DNA of 64,000 nucleotides from Ptychodera flava (GCF_041260155.1 NC_091938.1:13297428-13361427), one strand, 5' to 3'. Positions 10,049 through 23,600 are shown, counted from the first letter of the stretch. Numbers and translations: made by a program. Notes: generated by a model not told the origin, from the sequence alone.

Positions 10049-12243
10049 TCATTCTATAAACATTTTCAAGCAGCATTTCTCACTGTCAACAACAACTATT
10101 TTCAATGGGTCTCCACCAATGACTGCCAGACTGCCAGGATATTTTAGGCCCTCACTGATTCCCATGGTAGCCAAGACGTTACCATGGAAGTCATATTTGA
10201 TAATGCTATTATTGTTGCATACATAGACATATTCATTGTAAACAACAATGCCCTTCTCTGCCCCACGTACATCACCTTCCTTACATGTTCTACCAAATCT
10301 GTTCAAATATTTGCCATGATCGTGAAACACCTGAATGTAACCTTCTCCGGTGTTCTTGTTGACAGCGAGTATCATGCCTGTTCTACTAATGGCGATCGAA
10401 GAAATAGCACTGAATATATCTTTTATTGAAAATGAACTTACATAAGACCCATCGCTGCAAAAACCTTTATCTTTTGAGAAAAAAGAACTCTATCTACAAC
10501 GTACACATCTCCAGTAAGTGGGTGGACCGCAATGTACACTGGATTACTTAACTTTCCCTGACCAAAACAATCTTTCAAATTTCCATCCATATCACTGACA
10601 ACTACCTGTTTATTGCCCTCGTCTAAACTATAGTATAAGTGGTTTTCATCTGAAACAGCAACATCTATTGGTTTGAAAGGATTCCTGAAATGTGTGTATT
10701 CTATGACTTTCTTACAGTTACCATCTGTGTCAAGTACTTGCAATCTGTTATTCCTATAGTCAGTCGTCACTATGTCACCATCCCTGTTAATACTAACACC
10801 TCGTGGATCGGAGAACTCCCCTTTCTCAGTGCCCTTTCTGCCTAGTCTCTTCGCAAACCCTTTCATGACAGGGATTTCCAGTGGTGTATCAACAATCGGT
10901 TCGTCGTTTATCCGTACAGTTATTATGTATGTCCCATCCATGCTTGTTCGATATGTTAATTTGTACGTACCATCTCTGTTATCATGGACTTTCACGTCTT
11001 GTGACAATCCGGCTGGTTCCTTTACAGTGACTCTGACTTTTCCACTTGTGATCACCCGTTTCCCTCTTGAATTTCTTGTTGTTATCACCAAGTCAATAGT
11101 CTCTCCCTTCATAAGCTGCTTAGGGATATTCTCTACTGTGCACTGAGAAGGACACGCATCACTCGCCAGCTGACCCAGTACACAGTTTGCATCTCCCTCT
11201 GCAGGCTTGAAAAGCACAAGTTCAGGCTGGAAGGGATGTCTTGGTTCTGAAAAGAGTATTTTTCTGATTTGTCGACTGATTTCTTGTTTGGTAGAAAGCA
11301 GCAGAGCAGCATTTTCATTTGAAATAAGCCTCTTCAAGTAACTTGAGGTGCTGCTGATCAACTCTAGCTCCATTTCTATCTCACTGATATTGGCGTCAAC
11401 TCCTTTTAATTGAAAGTCATACAGCTTCTTTAATTCATCTGCGAGAGTCTCTTCTTCGCGTTTGACCTGCTGCATGACTTTCTTAGCCCTAGATCTCAAT
11501 TGCTCTCCAGTCTCGTAGTCTCTTTTCTGCAGTAGAGTGCGAGCCTGCATGAAGGCTGATCTGATTTTCCGAGCTCCGTGTTCTTTCAGTTCCAACTGGC
11601 TGAGCATTCTTTCCAAGTCGCCAAGGTACTCGTCCGCTGCATTGTGCAAGTCTCTGTGTACATGTTGTGGTATGCGATGATTATCCATAGTACAATCAAT
11701 GTAGACAGGTACCTGGCAAGTGTCACAAAAGGATTTGATCTCCTTCTCGGGATGCACGTCACAGTACGGTAACTGGTCTGTCAGGTTTGGTGCGCAAGGG
11801 TACTCTTGTTCCGAAAACTCACCAATAGATAGAATTTGGTGTGATCCTGACGCTGCAGTATCTTTGTGGATTTTTACGCAAGGCTGACACAAATATTGCG
11901 AGCATTCTACACACCTCATTACTGCATCAGTTTCTTCACAGCTTTCACACTTCGCGAGTTTTCCTTTCATTCTTGCCTGGAATTCTTCAATGAGACCAGC
12001 CATGAAAAAATTGCTTTCCAGCGCTTGCACTCCACCAAGAGGAAGTGGACATGGCGCTTTACAAGTTGGGCAATTTAAAACACCTTGATTCTCCACCAAA
12101 TTGAGAAGGCACTGCTCACAATATGTGTGCAAGCATGGCAGGACTTTGGGATTGGTGTATCTTTCAAAACAAATGACGCAAGAAAGGAAATCCTTTCCGA
12201 TCTGGTCTAGAACTTTCCCAACACTCGAATTTGCAGCTGCCAT
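10049..12243 (-). CDS. TRIM2/3-like RING-B-box-filamin-NHL E3 ligase, single exon, one frameshift
   Basis: Starting at 12243, an open frame of 601 codons contains a RING (C22, C25, C37, H39, C42, C45, C58, C61), B-box 1 (about 99-126), B-box 2 (161-196), a coiled coil (about 200-330), a filamin-type Ig domain (about 368-462) and NHL repeats from 463 (FAKRLGRKGTEKGEFSDPRG). It ends early at 10438. In the next frame the homology continues without a gap as DGSYVSSFSIKD...GMILAVNKNTGEGYIQVF to a stop at 10049, ending KMFIE where the neighbour at 20687 ends KVYVL. One missing base near 10452 therefore interrupts the propeller. Either the protein loses its last NHL blades, or this is an assembly error. 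By family knowledge such proteins ubiquitinate targets and bind RNA or partners through the NHL propeller. The single-exon form differs from the two-exon neighbour. Confidence 0.85.
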
Positions 12244-12287
12244 GGTGCTATCGTTACTTGTTTAAGCTTGTCAACCAGCATGTAATG

Positions 12288-12305
12288 TTATAAAGGCCCT
12301 CCAGG
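12288..12305 (-). promoter_or_regulatory. TATA-like core promoter of TRIM-NHL gene C
   Basis: On the minus strand the sequence reads GGAGGGCCTTTATAACATT about 45-55 bp before the start codon; the TTTATAA is a plausible TATA box. The same block, with the adjoining GTTGACAAG, is conserved upstream of the copies at 1095 and 4040. Only this copy keeps the full TATA; copy B has TATA in a slightly different form and copy A has lost it. Confidence 0.5.
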
Positions 12306-13545
12306 TTAATTCACTTAGATGAGATCAAAATAGAAACAGATAAGATAACTTACTTTGCATGATATCTACATACATGTGTAGCGTACAATTAGTTAGTTGT
12401 GGTAGATAATTGATCATAGAGTTGACGTTTGTGCGTACATTGAATTTCCAATTTGCCCTGAAGCTGTTAACTTCAAAGTTTGAAAAAAATTATAGGAAAG
12501 TTCGTTTGTTCGTGAACTTGAATTGCCATAAACCCAGAGTAAGACAGCTCTTCTTTCACTTGAGATTGTGTTCTTAATTTGTATATTGATGCAGCATACC
12601 ATTCAAGTATAGTTGCTTGTGATAAGGTATTGTGCCGGGCAGCCCCTGCTACGGCATAAAAGTCACACGAAAACCACACTGCGATACACACATTGCTAAT
12701 TTGGAAACTAATATCACTCACAAAAAGGCCTTTTCAATAAATCCGCATCTATGGCTCCAAGTTAGTGTTACATTCATACCTGCTGTATTTTTCAAGACAA
12801 AGACTGCACTTGAAAGTATAGCGATGATGGCATTAGTATAAATCCCAATTTAAATATATCAACTGGAGGTCCGCTCTAGGCAGATGGCCAATCTTATCAT
12901 ATTATCATTTTTGGTGATAACCTTTACATATACTAAGTTTAAAAAGGCTGGGGAAATAAGACAATAATGAAGGCGTACATCATTTATTTATTTCAAAAAT
13001 TCATGTCATAAATGAATCATAAAATATATTTGTGACAGCCATTTGTTCCTCCTCACAGTAGAAAAGGATCACTCCCCTCCCCAATAGTCGAAGAAACCGA
13101 CCATTCTCTAAGCTAATACCCTGTTACTGTTGACGTGTCAGGCCTTAACTCACCGCAGCTCAGGTTAGCTGGTAGCCATTTCCAGATGGTTATTTTTAAA
13201 GTGTCATTTGGAGATTCGGAATAGCTTGAATGGCCATGTAGAGGTAATGGAATATATTTAACTGTACCAGTTGAATACTATAAAGCTACCTGGCAATTGC
13301 GACACCGTACCCTACTCAATGAGGAGTCATGCTTTCTAGAGAATCGCCCAGGTGTGGGTTCTGACCTGAAACGGTCTCGAGTGATTTGTAGAGGTTGATT
13401 GGAACCACTGCTTTACTATTTATATTCGGTAGTATCCATGCCATGCGACATTTTATCGGAGAGATACTCCCTCAATGTGCACCCAAGGATGTAAAGTGAG
13501 TGTGTTCTTGCATTAAAACGTGGAGGACACAGAAGTATTTACTCC
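12306..13545. other. No gene seen
   Basis: AT-rich intergenic DNA; short open frames on both strands (for example 12414-12721) show no domain. Confidence 0.35.
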
Positions 13546-13550
13546 TTATA

Positions 13551-13650
13551 GCACAGTCGTTCAGCTCTGGGACTATTCCACCCATAGACGAGTGTACTCG
13601 TCTATGGGTTGAATGGTCCCAGAGCTGAATAGCCCACCAAACGACTGTGC
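13551..13650. mobile_element. 100-bp fold-back MITE with TTATA target duplication
   Basis: The whole element is a near-perfect palindrome. GCACAGTCGTTCAGCTCTGG reads inward to CCCATAGACGAGT, then back out through ACTCGTCTATGGG to ACGACTGTGC. TTATA flanks it on both sides (13546-13550 and 13651-13655). The right arm has about 9 extra bases (around 13631-13639), which makes a bulge. Confidence 0.8.
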
Positions 13651-14050
13651 TTATAGCAAAGAAAGCATCTATTTATGGCATACGTTGGATTGTATATGAA
13701 ATTTTTAGCAAGCATCATTTGTTAATATGCTTGTGAACCAATAAACAAAAACAGCTCTTTTTTGACAAACAAACATGAAAATAAATACAACTCTTTATTG
13801 ATGCTTTTGAACAAATCATATGGATCAAATAAACCAACTCGCAAACAAACCAGCACAGAGCCATAGTACCCCACGGTCCCTCAACCGCTACGATTTTAAA
13901 TTGGTATCACTTTGACATACGCCCTCCAGAGGCAGGAAACTCTCCTGGCGGCAATAGATTATACTCGTCCAGTTCGGTGTGTCTCTGGTACCGTTATAAG
14001 GAACCCAGAAATCTGGTTGTTGTTGTTGTTGTTTGTATTGTTGTTTATGT

Positions 14051-14397
14051 TTATTAGTCGTGTTGTTATTGTTGACCAATAAAATTCGACGAAGACATTT
14101 GTTGTGGTTTATTTCAAACCCAATGTAGATGTCAGAAGAAAGGTCACTACAACAAGGATACTTTCATTCTTTGACCCGATGTAACTCTATGCCAACGTAC
14201 ACTCTCTTCATAGACAAGCAGAATTTCTGACTGTATCACGTGGGCTTGATCAACAGTAAAGTGGTCACGGGTGTAGTGTCCTTGTAGCGTTTCTTATGAC
14301 ATCTACATTGTGTTTGAAACAATCACAACAATTATCTTCGTTGAATTTTATTGGTCAACAATAACAACAACAACAACAACAACAACACGACTAATAA
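14051..14397. mobile_element. MITE, 347 bp, almost fully self-complementary
   Basis: The left end TTATTAGTCGTGTTGTT is the reverse complement of the right end. Complementarity continues inward through TTGACCAATAAAATTC and CAATGTAGATGTCA for well over 100 bp. The right arm has an expanded (AAC)n tract; a similar (GTT)n tract lies just outside the left end at 14018-14045. It has no coding capacity. Confidence 0.75.
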
Positions 14398-14399
14398 TC

Positions 14400-16095
14400 T
14401 AGGATAGTTTGCTGTTAGTTGAGTTTTAAAGTCAATTACGGACTCGAGTGAAAAAACCCCAAAATCTAATTCAGTAATCCATGTTCCATCACATTTTGAT
14501 CTTATGTAGCATTTTCTATGATGAAGTTTGACTTCCATGCAGGACATTAGGGTATTGGGGCATAGCTATTTATGGAACATGATAGAGATTCACAAATTTC
14601 TGCAAATTGCCAAAGTCTTTGTATGAAACTGTTCAAAATGTTTTCCTGGTGATTGTATCAAATGATGAAAAAAGTGATAGATACCAAAGCCCTTACAATT
14701 AAACACTTTAAGTTAATTAATTGCCCTGCAATTCCATCTTTTCCCACTAATAGGACACAAATGTTCTGTGCATTTTCTCATGACATGAAATACTTGGATG
14801 TATTGATGTAGTGTATTGACTGCAACATCACAAAATTTTGAGTTATTACTGATATTGTGGTATGAATAAATCTTTTTATTCAAATTTTGTGGTGAAAATA
14901 TGACTTACTGTGCATGTTTCCTACAAAATATTCATACTCATATTAAAGTGATTGTATGATTCCTAGTGGCTTATCACATTCTATTTGTACATGATATTTT
15001 ATTCTATTTCCATGACAAATGTACAATGACAACAGAGTATAAATTTCCATCTGTGCATAGATAACAGAGATTGGCCAGCATTTGTTTGGACATTGTATTT
15101 AATCACTGTCTGGTTCAAATATTTCAGTTCCATCACGTCTATTTTTTTGGTCAAAGAAATGGTATTCAAAATTGTTGTGAAATGTTAGTTACATGTATTG
15201 TAGAACAGGAAATTAAGTTCTTTTTGTTGCATCAGAATATGTTTAGGTTAAACGCAGAATTTGAATGTACCAATTATGGTACAACAAACCTACATGTCAA
15301 ACCTACATAGAAATATGTATAATTCCATCTGCGCTAGCTTGTACACTTGGGTTTGTTTGTACCGCCATCATGTGATCTATTGGGCATATTGAGTCGAGAA
15401 GAACACCACGCATGCTTTTGTTCTGGAACAGAACCATTTAAAATATCGAACAGTAAACCTTGTGCTAAACGAAGTTTAGATGAAATATATTGCATATTGA
15501 AATTGGATAAACATGCACCTATTACATCAGTTCAAATGAACTTTCTCTACAATACCGGTACATTTCAAAATGTGCAATGATGCTGTAAAAATTCTACATA
15601 TAATCTTTTGATAGGTGTATGTTATACAGAAATTATCTAAACAACAGTGCAGTAAATGACTTTTGAAATACCAATAATACATTTTTTGACTGTAAAAAAG
15701 TCACATGATCAAGAAACAGTACTTTTTCAATATGGTGAAACACGTTACAGGCAGCTAATACAATTATATGCATAACTTTTATAAAATATGAAATCTTGTT
15801 GCTATGAAAGAACTGTGCTTATTGTAAAAATGTACAGAGACTAAGTTCTAGGAATCATATCTATGATCTGATCTACTCACTCTACTCACTAAATATGCCT
15901 ACAACACAAACCAGTTTTTTATGTGCAGCTTCCAATAGCATCACTCTTTCAATTATTCCGTATGTATTCCTTCAAGGGGATTCTCTATTTTTGTTCTATG
16001 AAACAGATTTTGTTTTCAATTGTCTTCCTAAAGAGTGGTATTAATTAGCCTTGCAAATACAATAGGTGTTGTGTATAGAATGCATGCAGTGCTAT
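14400..16095. other. No gene seen
   Basis: AT-rich DNA. Plus-strand open frames at 15071-15310 and 15347-15580 lack domains and look like chance. Confidence 0.35.
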
Positions 16096-16099
16096 TTAA

Positions 16100-16315
16100 C
16101 CCTTTGATCGCCAAAGTCAATTTTTGTCGCCTTTAAAAAATAAATGCAAGTCAAATTTTTAAAGATTTCTGCCAAAATTTTGATAAGAAACTGTAGCCGA
16201 TAAAATGTAATGACCATTTGGTTCAAAATTATCAAAAAAATTACAGAAAAATTCATAAAAATTGGTAAAATGTTGCACTAAAATTTTGGTGGGAAAAATT
16301 ACAGCACTCAAAGGG
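16100..16315. mobile_element. piggyBac-type MITE, family 1, copy a
   Basis: TTAA (16096-16099 and 16316-16319) borders termini CCCTTTGATCGC...GCACTCAAAGGG. The interior includes TGCCAAAATTTTGAT and AAAATTATCAAAAAAATT. A TTAA target and CCC-starting termini are the marks of piggyBac-derived MITEs. Other copies are at 18165, 39868 and 59095. Confidence 0.85.
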
Positions 16316-16436
16316 TTAATATTGACACAGGAATTCAAGTCTGGACTAAAGTTCTGTTGTCAACAATTACTTTGCACATTTCACACATACAGGCTGTGGT
16401 GACAAGCTGAACACTACCATTTTGACATGATCTTAA

Positions 16437-17393
16437 GGTAGCGGTAAAGGCTATTTTTGCACCAATTCTTTTCTCAGAGTTAATGTCAAGTTTCAAGTGT
16501 TAGAATCAAGATATTTAGTTCAAATTTTCAGGATAACTCCTTAGTTAATACTTTCTCCAAAGATATAAAAATTGTATGTTGTAGCCATAATTTTGAAATA
16601 TGACACCAATCAATATTAAAATTTAATTTTTCATATTTTTTTTACATCTTTCAATTTAATAATAAATTAATATTACCAAATTAGTTATAAATATGTTGAC
16701 ACTATTAATTGTAAGATTTGTACGGCAGGATTTGTAAATAAAATTTGTTTTTATGATTTTACATGGGTTTACATATCAAAAAATTATTAAAAATTCTTTC
16801 AAATTTCAAAATGTGATTTTTCAAAAAGTACTTCAAATACAGGAAAATTGTGCCGTACAAATCTTATCTGTAACCTTGTTATAGGCTGTAAAAATTCCAT
16901 GTCCATATCTCATTTCAAAGGTTGGATTTAATTGGTATAAAATTATGTAGGAAAACTGTTATTCTGTCAAAATTGTTGAAACAAGCCATATTTGCACCCC
17001 TCTTTTGAAGTCAAAGAGCAGTCTTTTTGGTTAATCTCACTTTTGACACCTCTTTGACACTCAAAGAATCTAAAAATGCATTTATAATAGCAGTCACGCA
17101 TTCTGAATGCAAGCACTGCCTTGTCAAACTTTCCTAAAAAACAGTAAAAAATGACTTTCCCTTTTCAAACATTTTTTTAAAAGCTAGGGGACCTCTACCA
17201 TAGTTAATACACTAAGGACTCCCCAACTTCCTCTTATTTGGTCAGTTTTTCAGAAGTTTCAATGGGCTATAACTCTGCAATGCTTATGACCCCAAATGTC
17301 TAGTTTTTTTATTCCACAGAGAATGTTGACTTCTTTCATGTTTTAATAGTTTTATTGAAGTTTATAACTGACGCTCTAGCCTTTACCGCTACC
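16437..17393. mobile_element. TTAA-flanked element, 957 bp, family 2
   Basis: Perfect 17-bp terminal inverted repeats (GGTAGCGGTAAAGGCTA) are bordered by TTAA at 16433-16436 and 17394-17397. No transposase frame is visible; the interior is AT-rich. It looks like a larger non-autonomous piggyBac-type element. Confidence 0.85.
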
Positions 17394-18164
17394 TTAAGAG
17401 CAAAAAGAGAAACAGCAGTTTACAAAAAGGTAAAAAATATTGGAAGATACATCAAAAGTTACACCTATAAACAGTGCTTTGAAGAACTGTCCTCACTTGC
17501 TGGTAGTAATATTCTTTCGATAACTTGTTTCATATGGGAAGCTGCTGTGTTTATTCTCAGTACCTGCTGTGCAATCACTAAATGGCCACCAAAGCACTTC
17601 AACAATTATCCACAACATCAAACTATGGACCTGATTCTATTCAATCATGTAATTTTGATACCTAATGTATTTTTCTACAAAATGGAAAAAAATATAATTG
17701 ATACAGATTATTGCTCTTTTAGAAGTTCCAACTCATTGCAAATGTCAAATATAAAAATTGACAAAAGCCAATGTTCTTTTTTTAATTTTGAAAGGCATGA
17801 TAAGTTGTGGCATGCATACCACATAATCAGGCAAGAATATCTAAGTTGAACTAAACTGATCTTTGACCCTCGACTTTAATGTTCATATTTATGCAAATGC
17901 AGACTATGCAGATTCTACATTTGCCCATTTTTTCCTATCATACATTTACTGATTCTTTCCTTGAGGAGAATTTTAAACAATTCCAACATGAGGAAAATGT
18001 GTAAAATCATTGCACACAGAACCAAACTGCCAGCATTTATTAAACTGTGAAATTAAAACAGAATGACTTTATGGTTACCCCAACAAAGTGAAGCATATAT
18101 GACTTGTTGATCATAAGAAATGTGACACATTGAAGAAAGGTAGAGTATGAAAAGGATATATTAA

Positions 18165-18396
18165 CCCTTTGAGTACTGTAATTTTTCCAAAAAAATTCGG
18201 GCAACATTTTACCTATTGCTATGAATTTTTCTGTAATTTTGTCCATGATTTTGGACCGAATGGACGTAAATTTTCATGGCCTACACTTTTTGACCAAAAT
18301 TTGGGAAAAATCAGAAAAAAATTGTGTAGATCTGAAAGAAGTTAGTGGCGTTATATTGTATAAAGGCAATAAAAATCGACTTTGGCACTCAAAGGG
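18165..18396. mobile_element. piggyBac-type MITE, family 1, copy b (inverted)
   Basis: TTAA (18161-18164, 18397-18400) borders CCCTTTGAGTAC...GGCACTCAAAGGG. It is the reverse complement of copy a, and somewhat longer. Confidence 0.85.
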
Positions 18397-19350
18397 TTAA
18401 CTTGGCATTTTCATCTCTGCTGTTCTGGAAATTTGCCGATCAGATAAAGCAAATGATAAGATCTTTTTCAATTTTTTCCTTTCATGCTGACTAATGTGAG
18501 AGCAAAAGGATAGAAAATGCATTATCAACAAATTTATGTAGGAAATTACTCGGGTTACATTGCATTGGGTACTTAGTAGCATTGAGGTAGATGACAATAT
18601 CTATAACAGTTCATACTCATCATACAAGCCATACATGCAAATGAACATAGTCTTTTGTCTAATGATTCAATCTGAATTGAAAAGTGAAATCACTGAAGTG
18701 AAACATCATGGTAGGAGACAAAGGTTAATCTAATATTTTTCATGTTACTCGTGGTACTATTAATTCTGCAAGATTCCCATATTTCATATTAATATTAGAA
18801 AGACTTGTTAATGTAGTGTTAAAACTCAATTTAGAGTAGTACTGTTTGAATGTTTCCATTTTGCTTTTAACAATATTAATGTGCATTAATTGATGTTTGT
18901 CCAGCAAATCAGCCAGTTCTTTTCTAAAAAAGGATTTACATACATCACAACGTTATAATCATGTGTTTTTGTAAATGGAAGACATAGTGTTGAGTTAACA
19001 TTTATTTTTTGGTAGTTTCCTACAAAAAAAAAAATTTTACTTGTGAACGGGATCAAACGCATTCTCTGCAATCATTGATTTGTGAAATCTTGACAAAGTA
19101 TTTGCATTTGCATACATAGGGCAAGCCAGAAATGTCATTATTAGCGCCATGTTAAGTACACAAAACTATAACAATTAAAGTAGTTGTAAGACTTCAGTGC
19201 TGTATCTGAGAAGTACCATTTGTAAACATTGTCATACATGTATTTACCTTTAATAACCTGGACTTCCAGATAATTTGCATATTCATGATAAGTTGTCATG
19301 TCACCAACACTATCTGTGCATGTACTCATGCAATATAGTTAAACTATTAA

Positions 19351-19685
19351 AGCCCCATTGGCTGTATATTTTTGCATTTTACTGACCAAACAAATGCCAT
19401 CCAATCTTCAGAGAAATGTTATGGGTTCCTTTATTACGCCACATTGTCTTTGAAAATGTCACTATTTTAATCCTTTGGATTCACATTTGGTCGATTAAAT
19501 TCTGCAGTTTACACATAAATTTGCAGCGGCCATATTTGAGTTGTGACTCAAAAAAATTATTTAGTTGTGTGTTCATCACCAATGTTTTGAAAAACATCAT
19601 ATGGTTACATTTCCTTAAACATAAGTTGCATTTGATTTCAAACCATCTTATTAAAAAAACTCAAAAAGATACAGCTAATGGGGCT
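19351..19685. mobile_element. MITE, about 335 bp, termini AGCCCCATTRGCTGTAT
   Basis: The left terminus AGCCCCATTGGCTGTAT matches the right terminus in reverse complement with one mismatch. TTAA lies at the left border; the right border is TAGC, perhaps a decayed TTAA. It has no coding content beyond a chance open frame. Confidence 0.65.
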
Positions 19686-19689
19686 TAGC

Positions 19690-20686
19690 TATAGTTACTG
19701 TTAACCTGAAAACAGAAAAATTGGTGGAAATCTCAGATTCCAATGAAATGTTAAAAGAAATATCAAGCAATTATCTTCATATAAAGAAGATTCTGTAAAC
19801 TTCATTCACAACTTTATCAATATTTTACATTTTCATTGAATTTACAGATCTCTTTACTGAAATTTTGACTTGGGCCCAGCCTACATCATCTGATAGAAAA
19901 TGTATATCAGCTTACAAGTGATCATAGTTGTTGAAGAAGATAATGAATAAATAGATTGAAGCTTGAGCAAGCTCAGTGCTTACAATGGCTTTTAGTTCTA
20001 ACTCTACTTTGTAAATGAATATTTAGAACAAAATATCATGCAGTGGTAAGTGCTATGATTAGGTGACTTGTGAAAAATACATTTTAACTAAAAAAGTGTG
20101 ACCGGAAAATAGGAGCTACATAAAGGTTGTAAAAAAAGTGTTAAACTTTGGTAGTAATGGGGCAAGTAACTCTTTGATGCCACATTCAGTTAACAGCTAC
20201 AGGTATATAAACTCATTATTCCAAATGGTGGAAATGAATAAGAATATATAGAGGCATAAGGGTGACTACTGATGCCACAAAATGGTTAATAAACCTGTGA
20301 TTTTGTGGCTTCATGTCTGCAACATGGATAATTACAGTCACATTACACTATTTGTCTGACGGGAAGACATCAGAGGTTTTGAAAATGAGTTCAACAACTT
20401 CAGGGGGGTATGGAGTTCGCATGTTCTTGCATACCTGTGCAAGGGGGATACATTTAAATATGAACTTTACTAAGCTACTACGAATTTTCCTGTCACAACA
20501 GGCGTTGCCACTATTTTTGTGACATTTCTAGGGACACTCTTGAACATAGTTGCTCTCTTTCAACACTGCTGTCCACCTATACATTGTATTTGTATTCTAA
20601 ATCTGCTGTCGTCATGGCCGACATATTTTCCAAAGACAGCATGTTTCTGTCGTTGGAGAGAAATGTTTGTTCTCTGAGATGGCCGT
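19690..20686. other. No gene seen; probable 3' UTR and flank of TRIM-NHL gene D
   Basis: The 130 bp or so next to 20687 are the 3' side of the minus-strand gene. The rest is AT-rich without a convincing open frame or RNA gene. The stretch 17398-18160 to the left of the MITEs is likewise featureless, apart from a chance open frame. Confidence 0.35.
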
Positions 20687-23600
20687 TTACAAGACATACA
20701 CTTTGATGCAGTGGTTTCCCTTGTCAGCAACAACCAGTTTCTTTGGCGAAGTGCGAGTGACAACGATTCCAGACGGATACGAGAGTCCATCATTGCGACT
20801 GTCGATCCGACAGACGAAATCCCCTGTGCTGCTTAATTTCATGATTCGGTGCTCGTCACACACGTAAATATATCCGTCCTCATCCACAGCAACCCCTCTT
20901 GGGTTGTTGAACAGTGGGACTTTACCGATATCCCGAATCTTGCGTAAATATCTGGAATTGGAGTCAAAGACTTTGACGCCCTGGTAGTCGAGGACCGTTT
21001 TATCCGTAACGTAGAGAATGCCCTCGCTGTTGAAGCAGCAGTCAGTTGGCTTTCCTCTGAACTTGATGGATCTGGCGAAGCTTCCGTCTTGTGAGTAGAT
21101 TCGTATGTACGAGTTGTTGTACGCCCTGTCCGTTACATACACAGAGCCATCGAGAGGGCTGATGGCGATTGCCTTCGGCTTCTTGAGTTCATTCTGTCCG
21201 AAACATCTGATTCGATGCCCGTTTTCGTCGCTGACGATAACTTGCTTGTTGTTGACATCGAGGCTGAACAGCAGGTTATCGGACACCGCCACATCACAGG
21301 GACAGAACACTTTATTGAGAAGTGACCGGAACTGAAAGATCTTTTGACAGTTCCCATCCCAGTCAATCACCTGCACTCTCTTGTTCCCTCGGTCAGCAGT
21401 GACGATGTTTCCATCCCTGTTAATTGTAATTCCCCAGGGGTCATTGAACTGACCTTCCCCAAAGCCGAATGTGCCCAATCTCTTGACCAGTCCCTTGACC
21501 ACTGGAAATTTAAACGGTGACCCGGGGATTGGCTTACCAGCCATGGTGATCTCCAGTCTATACTTGCCTTCGGTTTCTCCATACACTGTCAGAGTCTGCG
21601 TGCCATTTCTGTTATCAACTGCTTGAATGATATCTGCGGGTCTGTCGGGGGTTTGTAACTTTGCTACAACTTCCACGAGGGGCGTGACCACTTTACCTTC
21701 TGGGTTCCTGATTGTCATGATAAGGTTCACCGACTCCCCTTTCATGAGCTGATCGGGCACGTTTTTAACGCTCACTTTGTACTTGGACGCATTCACATCC
21801 GATTTCAACGATCCCAGCATTCCCAGCTCCGAGAAGTCCTCCTTGGCCTTGAAGATCAACAAGTCCTCGCCGGTCTGCAGCTTGATATCCAGGGAAATCA
21901 ACTGCTCCATACACTTCATGGTCACCTGCTGGGTCGACAACAGCTTATTGGTGTTACCGTGACACATCATCGTTTCTACGTAACTAGACGTACTCGCGAT
22001 ATCACTTCGCACTTTCTCCATCTTCACAATGTAATCCTGCAGTATTTTCTCCTTTGGCTCATAATTTGCATTCAGCTCAGCCGAAACCCTCTCCTTCTCA
22101 TTTGCCACTTTCATCATCACCTCTTCGGCAATGTCCTCCACTTTGTCTTCTTCCTCCCTCAGTTTCTCCTCAAGGTCTGACTTTATCATCTCCGCCGAAG
22201 TGATGCTGTCGCAGATTTCCTGCTCTTTCATCTTCAATTCCTTCATCTTCACCTGGAGCAGATCCAGGTAGTCTTCTGATGTATCCCATGAGTCATATTC
22301 TATTCTCGATCTGAAAATAAATTAAAATATACTCAATAAATAACACAAAATGCTACCACTCTGGCATATCCATGGAATAATTAGAGTAATGTAAATACCA
22401 ATGTATGTCTAGACAAAAGACAATTAACAGATTAAATAAAATGCACCCAAAAATGTAATATCGCCCATAAATGTAACAAAAATCAACCATAAATGTAATA
22501 AAACACGAACCACAAATGTAATAAATGGTAACCATAAATGAAAAAATAGTGACAATGTCACTGGTCGCTCCCATATAGTTATCAAAACAAGCTAAAATCA
22601 AGCTAAAAGATTTTTTATCACAAATAGAAACAATTCCCCCAATAAAATAAAATTATACAAATTTCACCAGAATTTGATCAAATCTTACTGACGTCACCCG
22701 TAAAAACCTCTACACTAAGTTTCAACTCAATCGGACGTGTGGTTTCAGAGTTAAAAAAAATTTTTGATCAAAAATGAAAAAAATAGCCAAAAAATGCAAA
22801 TATGCAAATTTCACAACGATTTGCCCAGATTTGAGAAAGGTCACTCCTATGCACTTCCATACCAAGTTTCAAATCAATCAGACTTGTGGTTTCAGAGAAG
22901 AAGATTTTTTGACCAAAAATGGGAGAAAATTACAAAAAAATTCATGAAAAATAGCAAGTCCAAGATACTGACCCAAGATGTGCACAATCATTTCAGGTCA
23001 GCCCAAAGTACTTACATGCTAATTTTTCATCTAATCTGCTCAGTGGCTATTGAGATTTTCAATAAAATGTAAACTTGTAAACATATATACATATGGCTAT
23101 GGGAGCCAACAAACGACCCAATGGTCGACAGAGCTCTGCTGTGTTATAAAGAGAGCAACGTTTTGTGACATATGTATTGATGAAGAAGGTTGAGATCTTT
23201 GATAGCTCATTTCGGGATGGCCTGACCTAAAATGGCAAAATTAGCTGCAAAAATACAAAATTGATGATTTCATCATAATTATGTATAAAAATGTATACCA
23301 AATATCAAAGCTATCACATGAGTAACTTTTGAGAAACAAATATTTTGACCAAAAACGGCAAAAACTGACCCAAAAATACAAAAATTGAAGATTTCATCAA
23401 ATTTCACTATATCACACTAAGAGAACCCCCAGGAACCTGTATACCAAATATCAAAGGCATCAGACAAGTAGTTTTTGAGAAAAACATTTTTTGACCAAAA
23501 TTGGCAAAAATTGCACCAAAAATACAAAATTGCAGATTTCATCATATATTCTGTATATCATATTTAGTTTATCTGTAGGAACCTGTATACCAAATATCAA

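Noticed and set aside
10406-10442. Possible mini-intron (GTAAGT...TTCAG) that would explain the early stop in the TRIM gene
   Set aside because: It would be only about 32 nt, and removing it does not restore the frame, whereas a one-base shift gives a gapless match to the relative.
10184-12078. Plus-strand open frames opposite the TRIM gene
   Set aside because: They are antisense shadows of the minus-strand coding sequence, without domains.
17355-17849. Plus-strand open frame of 164 codons
   Set aside because: It starts inside the terminus of a TTAA element, has no recognisable domain and has the AT-rich residue mix (Asn, Ile, Phe, Lys, Ser) of chance frames.
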